The position numbers and the translations under genes were made by a program. The notes under the pieces are model-generated. The model saw only the letters and a list, made by a program, of their open reading frames with translations, was not told the DNA's origin and searched no databases. Positions 35,488-44,800 of a stretch of 64,000 bases of DNA are shown piece after piece (position 1 is the stretch's first letter; the number at the start of each line of letters is the position of its first letter). The DNA comes from Chloroflexota bacterium (GTDB lineage Bacteria > Chloroflexota > Anaerolineae > Aggregatilineales > Phototrophicaceae). The DNA lies in NCBI GenBank assembly GCA_011523735.1, contig WTGB01000097.1, positions 62,001 through 126,000 of the forward strand, read 5' to 3'.

Positions 35488-36843
35488 ATGCCGATGCTGA
35501 AAAGACTGCCTGGCTGGGTCGATGCGCTGTGGCTGGGCTGCCTGGCGCTGTACATCGTAGCCGGCGCGGCTATTGTGCCTTTCCACGGCGATGAATCCAC
35601 GCTGATGGTCATGGGCCGCGATTATCACTATATCTTCGTCGAAGGGGACTTGGCCCAGGTCCTTTACGACGAAGCATGGGAGGTCAATCCTCATGAACAG
35701 CATTTGCGGATTCTGAATGGCACAGTCTCGAAAATGGTCTATGGTTGGCTACAATGGCTGAACGGTTTCGGTCCGCGAGATTTGAACCGAAACTGGAACT
35801 GGGGACGGGACTTCGACTTTAACGTGGCGCGCGGCGCCATTCCTGATGGCGAACTGCTGGGGCAGGCGCGGCTGGCGTCCGCGATGCAACTGGCGCTGGC
35901 GGCGGTCCTCTTCTTTCAATTCGTCAAGATGACTCTTAACCGTCCGACCGCCTTTCTGGCCAGCGCATTGTTCGCGCTGCACCCGAACATGCTCATCAAC
36001 GGGCGGCGGGCCATGATGGAAGGCAGCCATATCCTCGGTCTCATGCTTGTTCTGCTCGCCGCTGCCTGGCTGCTGCAAGAGCGGCGCTGGCGGACTTATG
36101 CGCTGCTGGGCATCAGCGCTGGATTCGCCATCTCGGCCAAGCATCCTAATGTGATTGCCTGCGCGCTGGTATTCCTGGCTTGCGCGCGCGACCCAATCTG
36201 GCGGTCCTTGCAGAGCCGCGGCAGGTCCTGGCAGCGGTCGACAACGGATCTTGCGGGGCTCGCCTTAGCTAGTGCGGTCGCTGTTAGCGTGTTTCTGCTT
36301 CTGAATCCAGCCTGGTGGCACGAGCCGCTGGCAGTCGCAGAGGAAGTCGTCGCGGAGCGTCAGCAACTGCTGCAAAATCAAGTGAAGGCCTTCGGCGGCT
36401 ATAACTCTTTTGCCGAGCAAGTCAGCGGTTTTTTCCAGTTCGTATTTGTGGGCGAGCGCCAATACTTTGAAGTATCGCATTGGAACGATTACGCTGTAAT
36501 CACGGCGGAGCGCGAAGCCTATGAGAGGTCCGGGCTGGCCGGGCTGCTATTCATCGGCAACTCGGGCCGGCTGGGCGTTATCTGCCTGCTGCTGTCCATA
36601 TTCGGCGCGTTAAAGCTGGCTCGCGATTGGGATATTTCACGGGAGGCGCGCTGGCTGGTTTTCATCTGGATTAGTGGCTCAGCGCTGGCGACGCTCTGGC
36701 TGACGCCCCTGCCTTGGGCGCGCTATTATTTGCCGCTGCTTCCCGCCGTGATACTGCTTATGTCCTACGCGCTGATTAGTTTCGCTAGATTACTGATAAA
36801 AGACCCCTACGCTAGATCTGATGGCGTCGCTCTACTGGATTGA
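35488..36843 (+). CDS. Polytopic membrane glycosyltransferase (GT39/ArnT-like)
   Basis: 451 residues with about nine hydrophobic helices. The first periplasmic loop has PFHGDES, corresponding to the acidic catalytic loop of PMT/ArnT-type GT-C enzymes. LFALHPNMLINGRRAMMEGS is the characteristic second loop. GT-C enzymes use polyprenyl-phosphate sugars on the outer face of the membrane. The acceptor is unknown. The last 23 bp overlap the next membrane protein gene, pointing to a two-gene operon. Confidence 0.82.
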   Translation: MPMLKRLPGWVDALWLGCLALYIVAGAAIVPFHGDESTLMVMGRDYHYIFVEGDLAQVLYDEAWEVNPHEQHLRILNGTVSKMVYGWLQWLNGFGPRDLNRNWNWGRDFDFNVARGAIPDGELLGQARLASAMQLALAAVLFFQFVKMTLNRPTAFLASALFALHPNMLINGRRAMMEGSHILGLMLVLLAAAWLLQERRWRTYALLGISAGFAISAKHPNVIACALVFLACARDPIWRSLQSRGRSWQRSTTDLAGLALASAVAVSVFLLLNPAWWHEPLAVAEEVVAERQQLLQNQVKAFGGYNSFAEQVSGFFQFVFVGERQYFEVSHWNDYAVITAEREAYERSGLAGLLFIGNSGRLGVICLLLSIFGALKLARDWDISREARWLVFIWISGSALATLWLTPLPWARYYLPLLPAVILLMSYALISFARLLIKDPYARSDGVALLD

Positions 36844-39322
36844 AGAATCGCTGCCGGGGCTGCTCCCCTGCCTGTGGATGTTCGCCGCGGTGGGCTTGCC
36901 TTGGGCTTTCGCCGTGATATCGCGCCGGGAGTGGCGCTCCTACGCTTTGGTCGCTGCGCTGGCTTTGGCGCTGGGACCGGCCTGGCTAACCGCCTGGATG
37001 CTAGTCCTGGGCGTCGTTGGCGCGCAACTGGACCTGCGGCTATTGACCGCCGAGTGGATCACCGCTGGCAGCGCGGTCATCGGCTTGCTGGGCCTGGCGA
37101 TCGCTTGGCGAAGGCGAGGCGCGCCGGTCCCAGGGTCCCGCCAGACGGTCGCGTTTGCATTTGATGAGAAACTCATCATCGCGCTGATCATCGCCGCTGT
37201 CGGCTTGCGCTGGGTCCACACCGCCTATTTTCCCTTCACAGCTTACGATGCGCTCTGGGTATATGGCTATCAAGGGCGGCTGTATTTCCTAGAAGGCAAC
37301 ATCCCCAATGCAATCGGGTATTATCCACCATTTTTGTCGCTGCAGTTCGCCTTTGTACAGAGCTTAATCGGCGCAGTTAATGATCATGCGGCGCGCATGG
37401 TCTTGCCATTGCTGCACATTGGCAGCATTCTGGCGGCGTATTTACTGGGGCAGCGGCTGGTGAGCCGGCGAGTTGGTCTGTTCACCGCGGCGCTCTGGAG
37501 CCTGCATCCCTACGTGGGGCAATGGTCCTACCGCGGCGACCTCGAGATTCCCCTGACCTTCAGTTTCACGCTGGCAGCTATGTTATTCCTGAGCGCTTGG
37601 CGCGAGCGGAATGACCCCGCCCGAAGACGACATGAGGCGATTCTAGCGGGCCTAATGCTGGGCATCGCCGCCTTCACCAAGCCGACGGCTGGCGCTTTCA
37701 TTTGGGGTATGCTGCTCCTGTTGGCTGCGGAGTTGCTGTGGACGAGACTAGACCCACAGCGCTGGTTGCCGCGCTTCCGGGTGGCGCTCTGGACTGGCTT
37801 CGCCTGTTTGCCGCTCGGGGCGGTCTGGTATATCCGCAATATGCTCCTGGGTCATGAGGCCGTCGCCCTGCCCAAGGCGGTCTGGCTGACGCGGGCGCTC
37901 CGCAGCGGGGATTACCTGGCGCCGCTGCTCCTCATCGTTGTGGTCGCCTGCCTGGCTGTGATGCTTAAACGAAAGCTGAGCGGACGCGAACTGGCTTCAG
38001 GCGGAGGGGGGCTCATGCTGCTGCTGGCTGGCGCGCTGGCTTCCAATTCGACGCTCTTCCCGGCACGCGTAGATCCGCCGGCGAGTTATGTGGGGGCGGA
38101 GGAAGCGCTGCTGATGATCGCTGGCCTGGCGCTGGTTGCTTACGGTTTGCGCCGGGCAGTCATCGGCACAGTCAGTTCGAGGACGGCGCGACTTCTGCGC
38201 GTGGGCTACTGGTCACTATTGCTGGCGCTGCCGTATTTCCTCACCTTCTTGTTCTCATATAGCTATCATTATCGGCTGGGCTTCGCGAATCTACCGCTGC
38301 TTTGCCTGCCCAGCGCCATTGCCTTGGGAGAGATATTTAACCCGGAAGGAATGCGGCAGTGGCGCAAGGGGCTGCGGCGAGCTTATCATCTCTGCCTGAC
38401 GCTGTTGAGCCTGCCAGGATTGATCGCGGTGACGACCGATGTCAACTGGTCCGCAATATGGCTGCTGCGCGAGGATCTCGATAACGATTTCAAGAAATAC
38501 GAAGTATACAATCCGTCCTTGATGCAGGTGGTCTTGGGTCTGGAAGATTACGCCCGCAATGCCGATACAGAAGCGATCGTGCTAGCGCCAGGGGAAGAGC
38601 GGCTGCCCTTCTTTTTCCCGCGGATGCAAATCAGCGATGCTCTTGCGACCACGCTCGCTGAGCTTGAGGCAATAGGCGCGACGCATGTCATCTATGGGGC
38701 GAAGGCGCGGGAAGCCTATCTGGACGCGGGCATCGACCCGCAGGCGACGCAGTTGGTCGCTGCCTTGGGCCGGCATGACCTCTTCGAGAAAATACGGTCG
38801 CATTACCACGGTGTTTTCAGCTATGAGTTGTATCAAGTTGGTGAAATTCAGCGGCGGTGGCAACTGCCCGCGCGATTTGCGACACGAAAGGATGAATTAG
38901 AGAAGATCATTTTTGACGGTCGTCTGCGCCTGTATCCCGAGGGCCTACACCCGCAGGCGATTCATGAGAAAATGCCGATCACCTTCGAGCCGACCTGGCA
39001 GGCTTTGCAGCCGATCTCGCAAGATTACGAATTCGTGTTGCAAGTCAGGCATCCTAGCGGCAAGGTCGGCCATGAATGGCGATTCTTTGCGGCGCCGCAT
39101 CGACATGGCGCTTACCAGACATCGCTCTGGACAGTAGAGGAATTCATCAACGAACGGCAAATCTTCAGCCTAGACAAAGATGCCAATCTTGACGCCAAGG
39201 GATTCACGTTTTGGGTCGGCGTTTGGGACCGTGAGAAGGCAGCTTATCTGCCGCTCACGGTAGACGATGTGGCCACCGATGAGTTTCATCGGCTGCCAGG
39301 CACTTACCATCTGTGGTCTTGA
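36821..39322 (+). CDS. Large polytopic membrane protein, GT-C-like glycosyltransferase with soluble C-terminal domain
   Basis: 833 residues. Residues 1-540 or so carry many membrane helices. The first large loop holds FTAYDALWVYGYQGRLYFLE, with the Asp expected of GT-C catalysis, and ALWSLHPYVGQWSYRGDLEI matches the second loop. The C-terminal 290 residues are soluble: an alpha/beta part (TEAIVLAPGEERLPFFFPRM) and a beta-rich end (EWRFFAAPHRHGAYQTSLWT). Overlap with the preceding gene indicates coupled translation. It probably works on the same surface glycan or glycolipid. The exact substrate is not readable. Confidence 0.75.
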   Translation: MASLYWIEESLPGLLPCLWMFAAVGLPWAFAVISRREWRSYALVAALALALGPAWLTAWMLVLGVVGAQLDLRLLTAEWITAGSAVIGLLGLAIAWRRRGAPVPGSRQTVAFAFDEKLIIALIIAAVGLRWVHTAYFPFTAYDALWVYGYQGRLYFLEGNIPNAIGYYPPFLSLQFAFVQSLIGAVNDHAARMVLPLLHIGSILAAYLLGQRLVSRRVGLFTAALWSLHPYVGQWSYRGDLEIPLTFSFTLAAMLFLSAWRERNDPARRRHEAILAGLMLGIAAFTKPTAGAFIWGMLLLLAAELLWTRLDPQRWLPRFRVALWTGFACLPLGAVWYIRNMLLGHEAVALPKAVWLTRALRSGDYLAPLLLIVVVACLAVMLKRKLSGRELASGGGGLMLLLAGALASNSTLFPARVDPPASYVGAEEALLMIAGLALVAYGLRRAVIGTVSSRTARLLRVGYWSLLLALPYFLTFLFSYSYHYRLGFANLPLLCLPSAIALGEIFNPEGMRQWRKGLRRAYHLCLTLLSLPGLIAVTTDVNWSAIWLLREDLDNDFKKYEVYNPSLMQVVLGLEDYARNADTEAIVLAPGEERLPFFFPRMQISDALATTLAELEAIGATHVIYGAKAREAYLDAGIDPQATQLVAALGRHDLFEKIRSHYHGVFSYELYQVGEIQRRWQLPARFATRKDELEKIIFDGRLRLYPEGLHPQAIHEKMPITFEPTWQALQPISQDYEFVLQVRHPSGKVGHEWRFFAAPHRHGAYQTSLWTVEEFINERQIFSLDKDANLDAKGFTFWVGVWDREKAAYLPLTVDDVATDEFHRLPGTYHLWS

Positions 39323-39323
39323 G

Positions 39324-40265
39324 TCAGCGCAGTACCAGCAGCGAATCGGAAAACAGCCGCTGGGTCGCGCGGTTATTGAAGCGGGTCCAAAGCTCATCAA
39401 ATTGATCGCGCAACCGGTCTTGCTCGGCTTTAAGCGCGGCGCGGTAATTTTCGAGCGCCGCCGCTTCTGCGGGTCTCAGCTTTTTCAGGCGGCTCACAGA
39501 CTCCATGAAGACGGAGATATCGTTGATCCGCCCGAGGAAGTCCTGCATCGTCCTGACGGACTGCAGGAATCGGCCCGCCGATGACCCCAGCACGGGCTGG
39601 AAAAATTCCACTGCGTAACGCAATTGCTTGAACTCGACGCGCAACTCATGCAAGTCGTTGATGTCGGATGACGGCAGGACCACATCATAGGCTTTGACCT
39701 GTGCCATCCGCTGGTGCAGAAGCAGGGGCAATACATGCCGCAACTGCTGGGGCGCGCTGCGGCGCTTGATACGGCGGGCGCCTTTGCCGGGTGTCTTGCC
39801 AAAACGCCTGAGCTGGCGCAGGAAGGTGGCGTAGCTTTTGGAATCGAAGAGCGCGTTGAGGCGATCTCGGCGATTGCGGCGGCGGCGATCAAGCCGATCG
39901 ATGACCGCCTGGATATGCGCTTGCTGGTCGGGCGGCAAGGTTGTCGCGTAGTTTTCCAAGTCGAGGATGAGGACATCCAGATCGCGGATGCCGCCGAGAG
40001 CGCGGGCGATATCGCGCAAGCCTCTTTCGAGCTTGGACACGGTCCCGGCTTGATAATAATCAGGAATCAGTTTCAAGAGGCTGCGCATGCGGCGGATCGC
40101 CACGCGCATTCTGTGTACTGATTCGATGTCTTCGCCAGTGCGGCTGCCGACTTCTTGCCGTCGCATACGGCGAACCTGCCCCGCGAAGATCTTGCGTCCA
40201 GCCTCGGCCACCAGATCGCTTGGGAGAATAAGGGATTTGTCGGCTGAGCTATTCTCGGCGACCAT
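39324..40265 (-). CDS. CHAD-domain protein (polyphosphate-associated)
   Basis: 313 residues, all-helical. VHRMRVAIRRMRSLLKLIPD, LRDIARALGGIRDLDVLILD and LHELRVEFKQLRYAVEFFQP carry the conserved His/Arg positions of the CHAD domain, which binds polyphosphate and often accompanies CYTH enzymes. It converges with the membrane glycosyltransferase gene with 1 bp between stops. A CYTH gene occurs 9 kb away at 29977, so the pair may act together although not adjacent. Confidence 0.9.
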   Translation of the reverse strand: MVAENSSADKSLILPSDLVAEAGRKIFAGQVRRMRRQEVGSRTGEDIESVHRMRVAIRRMRSLLKLIPDYYQAGTVSKLERGLRDIARALGGIRDLDVLILDLENYATTLPPDQQAHIQAVIDRLDRRRRNRRDRLNALFDSKSYATFLRQLRRFGKTPGKGARRIKRRSAPQQLRHVLPLLLHQRMAQVKAYDVVLPSSDINDLHELRVEFKQLRYAVEFFQPVLGSSAGRFLQSVRTMQDFLGRINDISVFMESVSRLKKLRPAEAAALENYRAALKAEQDRLRDQFDELWTRFNNRATQRLFSDSLLVLR

Positions 40266-40469
40266 TTGCAGTCCTGAATAGTGACATTGTTAGTAACTCT
40301 GAACGCGAGTTTGCGGACTTAAGCGCTTCACCAGCAGTATTGACGAGTTATCGCCTATGTTACCGAATCGGCGAAAACCCGTCAAATTAGCAGCCTTGGC
40401 AGCGAACCGCCTGAGGTCCCCAGTTCAAAGGGCGGCTGGCAGTAAGTGCTATACTTTGGCTAGCGCGGC

Positions 40470-40479
40470 GGGGGGGGGG
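40470..40479 (+). promoter_or_regulatory. G10 homopolymer at the ribosome-binding position of the mutase gene
   Basis: Ten consecutive G residues end 7 bp before the ATG at 40487, in the position of the Shine-Dalgarno. Any 4-6 of them could pair with the 16S anti-SD only partly (CCUCC). Length changes by slippage would shift spacing to the upstream TATACT-like box at 40450. Confidence 0.5.
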
Positions 40480-40486
40480 TGAAGCA

Positions 40487-42169
40487 ATGGGCAACCGTGA
40501 AGCGGCAGACAGCCTGCAGGACTACGTAAAGCGTTGGCAAGACGATGTTCTGAAACCGGCATTGGCGAAGCGACCCGAACGGCGCGCGGCCTTCACGAGC
40601 TTGTCCGGACGGGCGGTCCGGCGAGTGTATACGCCGCTGGATATCGCCGAACTCGACTACGAGCGGGACTTGGCCAATCCGGGCGACTATCCGTATACCC
40701 GCGGGCTTCACGCCACCGGTTACCGGGGCAAGCCCTGGACGATGCGCATCTTCGCTGGATTCGGGAGCGCCGAAGAGACCAATGCCCGCTACAAGTATTT
40801 GTTCGAGGCGGGCAACATGGGTTTGTCGGTGGCCTTCGATCTGCCCACGTTGATGGGCTATGACAGCGATGCCCCGGAAGCGCTTGGCGAGTTCGGCAAA
40901 TGCGGCGTGGCGGTCAGTTGCCTGCACGATATGGAACTGCTTTTCGCTGGCATTCCCCTGGACGAGGTCTCGACGAGCCTGACGATCAATGGACCGGCGG
41001 CCGTCATCTGGGCTTATTATATCGTGGCGGCGAAGCGGCAAGGTGTGCCGATGGCGGCGCTGCGCGGGACCTTGCAAAATGACATCCTGAAGGAGTATAT
41101 CGCGCAGAAAGAGTACATTTTCCCGCCGGCGCCAGCCATGCGCCTGGTGACCGACACGATTGAGTATGCGGCGCGGCATCTGCCGAATTGGAACAGCATC
41201 AGCGTCAGCGGCTATCATATTCGCGAGGCCGGCAGCACGGCCGGGCAAGAGCTGGCTTTTACTCTACTGGCGGGCAGCGAGTATCTGCGCTGGGCGCTGG
41301 CGCGCGGCCTGGATATCGATGACTTCGCCCCTCGCATCAGCTTCTTTTTCAACGCCCATAACGACTTTTTTGAGGAAATCGCCAAGTATCGCGCGGCGCG
41401 GCGCTTGTGGGCAAAGTTGATGCGGGAAGAATTCGGCGCCAAGGATCCCCGCAGTTGGCTGATGCGCTTTCACGCCCAGACAGCCGGCGTCAGCTTGACG
41501 GCGCAGCAGCCTGAGGTGAACCTGACGCGGGTAGCGATACAGGCGCTGGCGGGTGTGCTGGGCGGGGCGCAGTCGCTGCATACCAACAGCATGGACGAAG
41601 CGTTGGCGCTGCCATCGGAACATGCCGTCAAGCTGGCAATGCGGACGCAGCAGGTCATCCTGGAAGAAAGCGGCGTGACGAACACGGTGGATCCTCTGGG
41701 CGGCAGCTATTTCGTCGAAGCGCTGACGGATGCGCTCGAGGCGGAAGCGCGCGCCTATTTTGAGCGGGTGGAAGCCTTGGGTGGCGTCTTGCCGGCGCTG
41801 GAGGCGGGTCTCTTTCAGGCGGAGATCGCCGAAGCCAGCTATCAGCAGACGCGGGAAATCGAACTGGGCGAGCGCGGCATCATCGGCGTAAATGTGCATG
41901 TGGAGGAAGATGAGGAATTGCGCATTCCCATCCTGGAGATGGATCCACAGGGCTATGAGCGGCAGGCGGCTCGGCTGGAGGAGTTGCGGCGGGAGCGGGA
42001 TAACGTGCGGACAGCGCGGGCGTTGGAAAGCCTGCGCGAGGCTTGCGCCGGAGATGAGAATGTGATGCCCTATCTGGTCGAATGCGCCGAAGCCGATGCC
42101 ACGCTGGGCGAGACAGTCGATGTGATGCGCGAGGTTTTTGGGGTTTACGAGGAGCCACTGATTGTGTGA
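40487..42169 (+). CDS. B12-dependent acyl-CoA mutase large subunit, isobutyryl-CoA-mutase-like
   Basis: 560 residues: the substrate-binding TIM barrel of the methylmalonyl-CoA mutase family without the B12 domain, which is supplied by a separate gene (57386). Signature blocks are [60 protein letters not shown] and [16 protein letters not shown]. At the positions that read acyl group, it has Phe89 (MRIFAGFG) and Gln207 ([11 protein letters not shown]). Methylmalonyl-CoA mutases have Tyr and Arg there, isobutyryl-CoA mutases Phe and Gln. So a monocarboxylic branched acyl-CoA is the better guess, despite usual automatic naming. The start lies just after a G10 tract. Confidence 0.88.
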   Translation: MGNREAADSLQDYVKRWQDDVLKPALAKRPERRAAFTSLSGRAVRRVYTPLDIAELDYERDLANPGDYPYTRGLHATGYRGKPWTMRIFAGFGSAEETNARYKYLFEAGNMGLSVAFDLPTLMGYDSDAPEALGEFGKCGVAVSCLHDMELLFAGIPLDEVSTSLTINGPAAVIWAYYIVAAKRQGVPMAALRGTLQNDILKEYIAQKEYIFPPAPAMRLVTDTIEYAARHLPNWNSISVSGYHIREAGSTAGQELAFTLLAGSEYLRWALARGLDIDDFAPRISFFFNAHNDFFEEIAKYRAARRLWAKLMREEFGAKDPRSWLMRFHAQTAGVSLTAQQPEVNLTRVAIQALAGVLGGAQSLHTNSMDEALALPSEHAVKLAMRTQQVILEESGVTNTVDPLGGSYFVEALTDALEAEARAYFERVEALGGVLPALEAGLFQAEIAEASYQQTREIELGERGIIGVNVHVEEDEELRIPILEMDPQGYERQAARLEELRRERDNVRTARALESLREACAGDENVMPYLVECAEADATLGETVDVMREVFGVYEEPLIV

Positions 42170-42339
42170 ATGTCCCAACTCGCATTTACGAGTGCTTGTG
42201 ACCTAGCCAAAGGTTTACTTCGTTGCGCGTTCCGGGCGTGTCGTTAGCGTGGTACTTACACTTGTCGCAGTATTCTCGTAAAGGCAATCGATTTGTATTA
42301 TCTACTCGAGAATGCATCCCAAGCAAAAGGAAACGGACA

Positions 42340-43473
42340 ATGATTGATCTATCTCTCGAACTCCGCACAATAGATGAAGCACTGCTAGATGCAACTAGGT
42401 ATACGGGTGATCTTGCCTATCGATCAACGATCGGCTCACTTATCTCGAACACAAATAAAGTAGAACACGCATGGTGCGGGTCTTGGCAAGGATATCTCGC
42501 TAACGTCTACTACCGCGATTTCGAGTCTCCTCCTCTCGATATGTACAAACTCCTCGAAATTGAGCACGAGGCCGATCCGAGCGGAGAATCGTGGAAGGAC
42601 TCAGGTTGGTGCAGGTACACTGACTCGGAAATAGATGGAGCAATCGAAGAAGGAATCGAGCGCCGCGACATAATGAATGCGTTTGAACATACGCTACAGT
42701 GGGCTGACACATTTGAGGAAAAGAAGATGGACGTAGTAGCCATCATCAAAATTGCACAAGCGAGATACAATTCAATCTTTGACCCATTGGCCCTCATGGT
42801 CGACGGCCTCCACATTCGGACACCTGAAGATATAGTCGAGAGCAAAAAGCAGGCCCTGATGGAGTCAGGATATCCTGTTGCGAAAAAGCATGCAGTTCGA
42901 ATACCGCCGCATATCCGATACCATGCCAAAATAAAGTGGAGCATGGATTCCTCAAGCACGGTTCGAACGTTGCGTAAGGTAATCCGCCGAACTTTGGCTC
43001 AGATAGAGCGAGCGCATCCTACTAGGACAGTTCCGCATTTGACCGGCAATAAGGTTTTCATCGGACACGGGCGCGACAAATCGTGGCTAGAGTTGCAGAA
43101 ATTCATAGAAAAGAAACTCGAGTTACCTGTAACCGCATACGAAGAAGTACCTGCAGCGGGCTTTCCAGTTTATGATCACGTAATGTCTCGTGTCCGTGAG
43201 GCTGCTATTGCCTTTCTGGTGATGACTGGCGAAGACACTGTAACTGATAAAGACGGCAAGGAGAAAGTGCATCCACGTCTAAACGTCGTGCATGAGCTTG
43301 GTATCTGCCAGTCAATGCTAGGTATGGGGCGGGCCATAGCCATGTTGGAGAAAGGATGTGAAGTCCCTTCCAACATCATAGGGTTCGACCAAATACGATT
43401 CGATAAAGGCGATATCATGTCCGCGTCCGAGAAGATTCGAGATGTTCTCGCGCGGGAAGAGATTCTTGACTAG
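42340..43473 (+). CDS. CAP12/Pycsar-type TIR-like nucleotide-binding domain protein
   Basis: Start at ATG 42340, with AAAGGAAA upstream; a longer frame from 42223 is unsupported. 377 residues. The C-terminal domain (238-377) begins KVFIGHGRDKSWLELQKFI and contains AIAFLVMTGEDT, RLNVVHELGICQSMLGMGRA (Glu319 as candidate catalytic residue) and EVPSNIIGFDQIRFD, matching the PF10137 TIR-like family. Those domains act as NADases in cyclic-nucleotide-activated defence. The N-terminal 230 residues are not recognised; no cyclase gene is adjacent. AT-rich, inserted between the mutase and an SDR gene, whose start it overlaps. Confidence 0.78.
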   Translation: MIDLSLELRTIDEALLDATRYTGDLAYRSTIGSLISNTNKVEHAWCGSWQGYLANVYYRDFESPPLDMYKLLEIEHEADPSGESWKDSGWCRYTDSEIDGAIEEGIERRDIMNAFEHTLQWADTFEEKKMDVVAIIKIAQARYNSIFDPLALMVDGLHIRTPEDIVESKKQALMESGYPVAKKHAVRIPPHIRYHAKIKWSMDSSSTVRTLRKVIRRTLAQIERAHPTRTVPHLTGNKVFIGHGRDKSWLELQKFIEKKLELPVTAYEEVPAAGFPVYDHVMSRVREAAIAFLVMTGEDTVTDKDGKEKVHPRLNVVHELGICQSMLGMGRAIAMLEKGCEVPSNIIGFDQIRFDKGDIMSASEKIRDVLAREEILD

Positions 43474-44260
43474 GCGAGTCGTCTTCATCACGGGCACGTC
43501 GGGCGGGATCGGCTGGGCGGCGGCGCTGGCATTCGCGCGGGCCGGTTATGATGTCTGCGGCTTGGCGCGGCGGGTGGAGCGGCTTGAGGCTCTGGGCGCG
43601 GAAATCAGCAAACTGCCGAGCCCGCATGGAGACTTCCTGGCCGCTGTCGGCGATGTCAGGCGAGCAGATGATGTGGCGGCGGCGGTCGAGCGGACGCTGG
43701 CAAGATTTGGGAGGCTGGATGTGCTGGTCGCCAATGCCGGCATCGGTCAGCATGGGGCCTTGGTCGACGCCGAGTGGGAGCATCTGGAGACGGTGTTGCG
43801 GACGAATATTGATGGCGCTCTGCACAGCCTGCGCGCTTGTGTGCCAGCTATGCGGCAGAATGGCGGCGGTCAGATTCTGCTTATCTCTTCTGTAGTAGCC
43901 GGGCTTCACACGCCCTACACCGCTGTGTACGCGGCGAGCAAGGCTTTTGTTTCCAGCCTGGCGGGCTCGCTGCGATTGGAACTGGAAGCTGACAATATCA
44001 GCGTGACCGATGTGCTGGTCGGGCGCACCGCTACGGAGTTCAATCAGAATCGGCTGGGCTCGAGCCAGGAGGTTCACGGCCGCTTGCCGACCAAGACAGC
44101 GGGCGATGTAGCCGCAGCGATCGTGAAGGCGGCTGAACGGGAGCCGAGGCATGTCATTCTAAGTCTCTTCGATCGTTTGGTTCTGGCGGGTGGCGTACTG
44201 GCGCCGGGGGTGATGGCGCGGCTGGCGCGGCGGCAGTATGAGCCGCGGAGCAGCGATTGA
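43466..44260 (+). CDS. Short-chain dehydrogenase/reductase
   Basis: I favour TTG 43466 (MTRRVVFITGTSGGIGWAAA), with GGAAGAG upstream; an ATG at 43442 is possible. 264 residues. The NAD(P)-binding TGTSGGIG, the NAG motif (VLVANAGIG) and the catalytic Ser and Tyr-x-x-x-Lys (ISSVVAG... YAASKAF) are present. This is the classical SDR group with a C-terminal extension (RLVLAGGVLAPGVMARLARR) typical of the DltE-like subset. It overlaps the end of the TIR gene by 8 bp (32 bp if the ATG is used), which suggests the TIR gene landed directly upstream. Confidence 0.88.
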   Translation: MTRRVVFITGTSGGIGWAAALAFARAGYDVCGLARRVERLEALGAEISKLPSPHGDFLAAVGDVRRADDVAAAVERTLARFGRLDVLVANAGIGQHGALVDAEWEHLETVLRTNIDGALHSLRACVPAMRQNGGGQILLISSVVAGLHTPYTAVYAASKAFVSSLAGSLRLELEADNISVTDVLVGRTATEFNQNRLGSSQEVHGRLPTKTAGDVAAAIVKAAEREPRHVILSLFDRLVLAGGVLAPGVMARLARRQYEPRSSD

Positions 44261-44299
44261 CGGATTGGCAGCATTGTCATGAAGGGGAAGCGCGCAAAA

Positions 44300-44791
44300 A
44301 TGCCTAAGGTGAAAAAGCTCAATTCCATGCGGCTGCTCGAAGCTCAGTCGATAGCATACGAGACGCATCATTACGACCCGGAGATCCGCGATGCCGAGGA
44401 GGTGGCGGCGGCGCTGGGATTGCCGGCCGACGAGGTTTTTAAGACGCTGGTGGTAGAATGCCCGTCGCGCAAGAAGCCGATTCTTGTGCTGCTGCCCTGC
44501 GACTGCACGCTGAACTTGAGGCGGCTGGCCAAAGCGCTGGGCGAAAAGAAGGTGGCGCTGGCACCGCATGCCCGCGCCGAGGCACTGACAGGCTTAAAAG
44601 TGGGCGGGATCAGCGCGCTCGCCCTGATACAGAAGGGCTGGGATGTTACCCTAGACGCGCGGGCTATGGCAGTCGCGAACATCGTCATCAGCGCGGGACA
44701 GCGCGGGACGCAGTTGCGGCTGGAAACCGCCGATCTGATTGATCTACTGGGTTGCAGAATCATCGATGTGGCGGACGCGAAAGGTTCTTGA
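44300..44791 (+). CDS. ybaK: YbaK/EbsC-family Cys-tRNA(Pro)/Cys-tRNA(Cys) deacylase
   Basis: 163 residues from ATG 44300, preceded by AAGGGGAAG; a start 7 codons earlier is possible. Blocks typical of YbaK are present: PADEVFKTLVVE with the catalytic Lys region, LLPCDCTLNLRRLAKALGEK, VGGISALA and VISAGQRGTQLRLETADLI. The enzyme hydrolyses mischarged Cys-tRNA(Pro) or related aminoacyl-tRNAs in trans. It converges with pfkA, with 9 bp between stops. Confidence 0.93.
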   Translation: MPKVKKLNSMRLLEAQSIAYETHHYDPEIRDAEEVAAALGLPADEVFKTLVVECPSRKKPILVLLPCDCTLNLRRLAKALGEKKVALAPHARAEALTGLKVGGISALALIQKGWDVTLDARAMAVANIVISAGQRGTQLRLETADLIDLLGCRIIDVADAKGS

Positions 44792-44800
44792 GCGGGAGGA

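Noticed and set aside
40487-42169. Straight naming as methylmalonyl-CoA mutase
   Set aside because: Substrate-site residues Phe89/Gln207 disagree with that specificity, so only the acyl-CoA mutase family was assigned with confidence.
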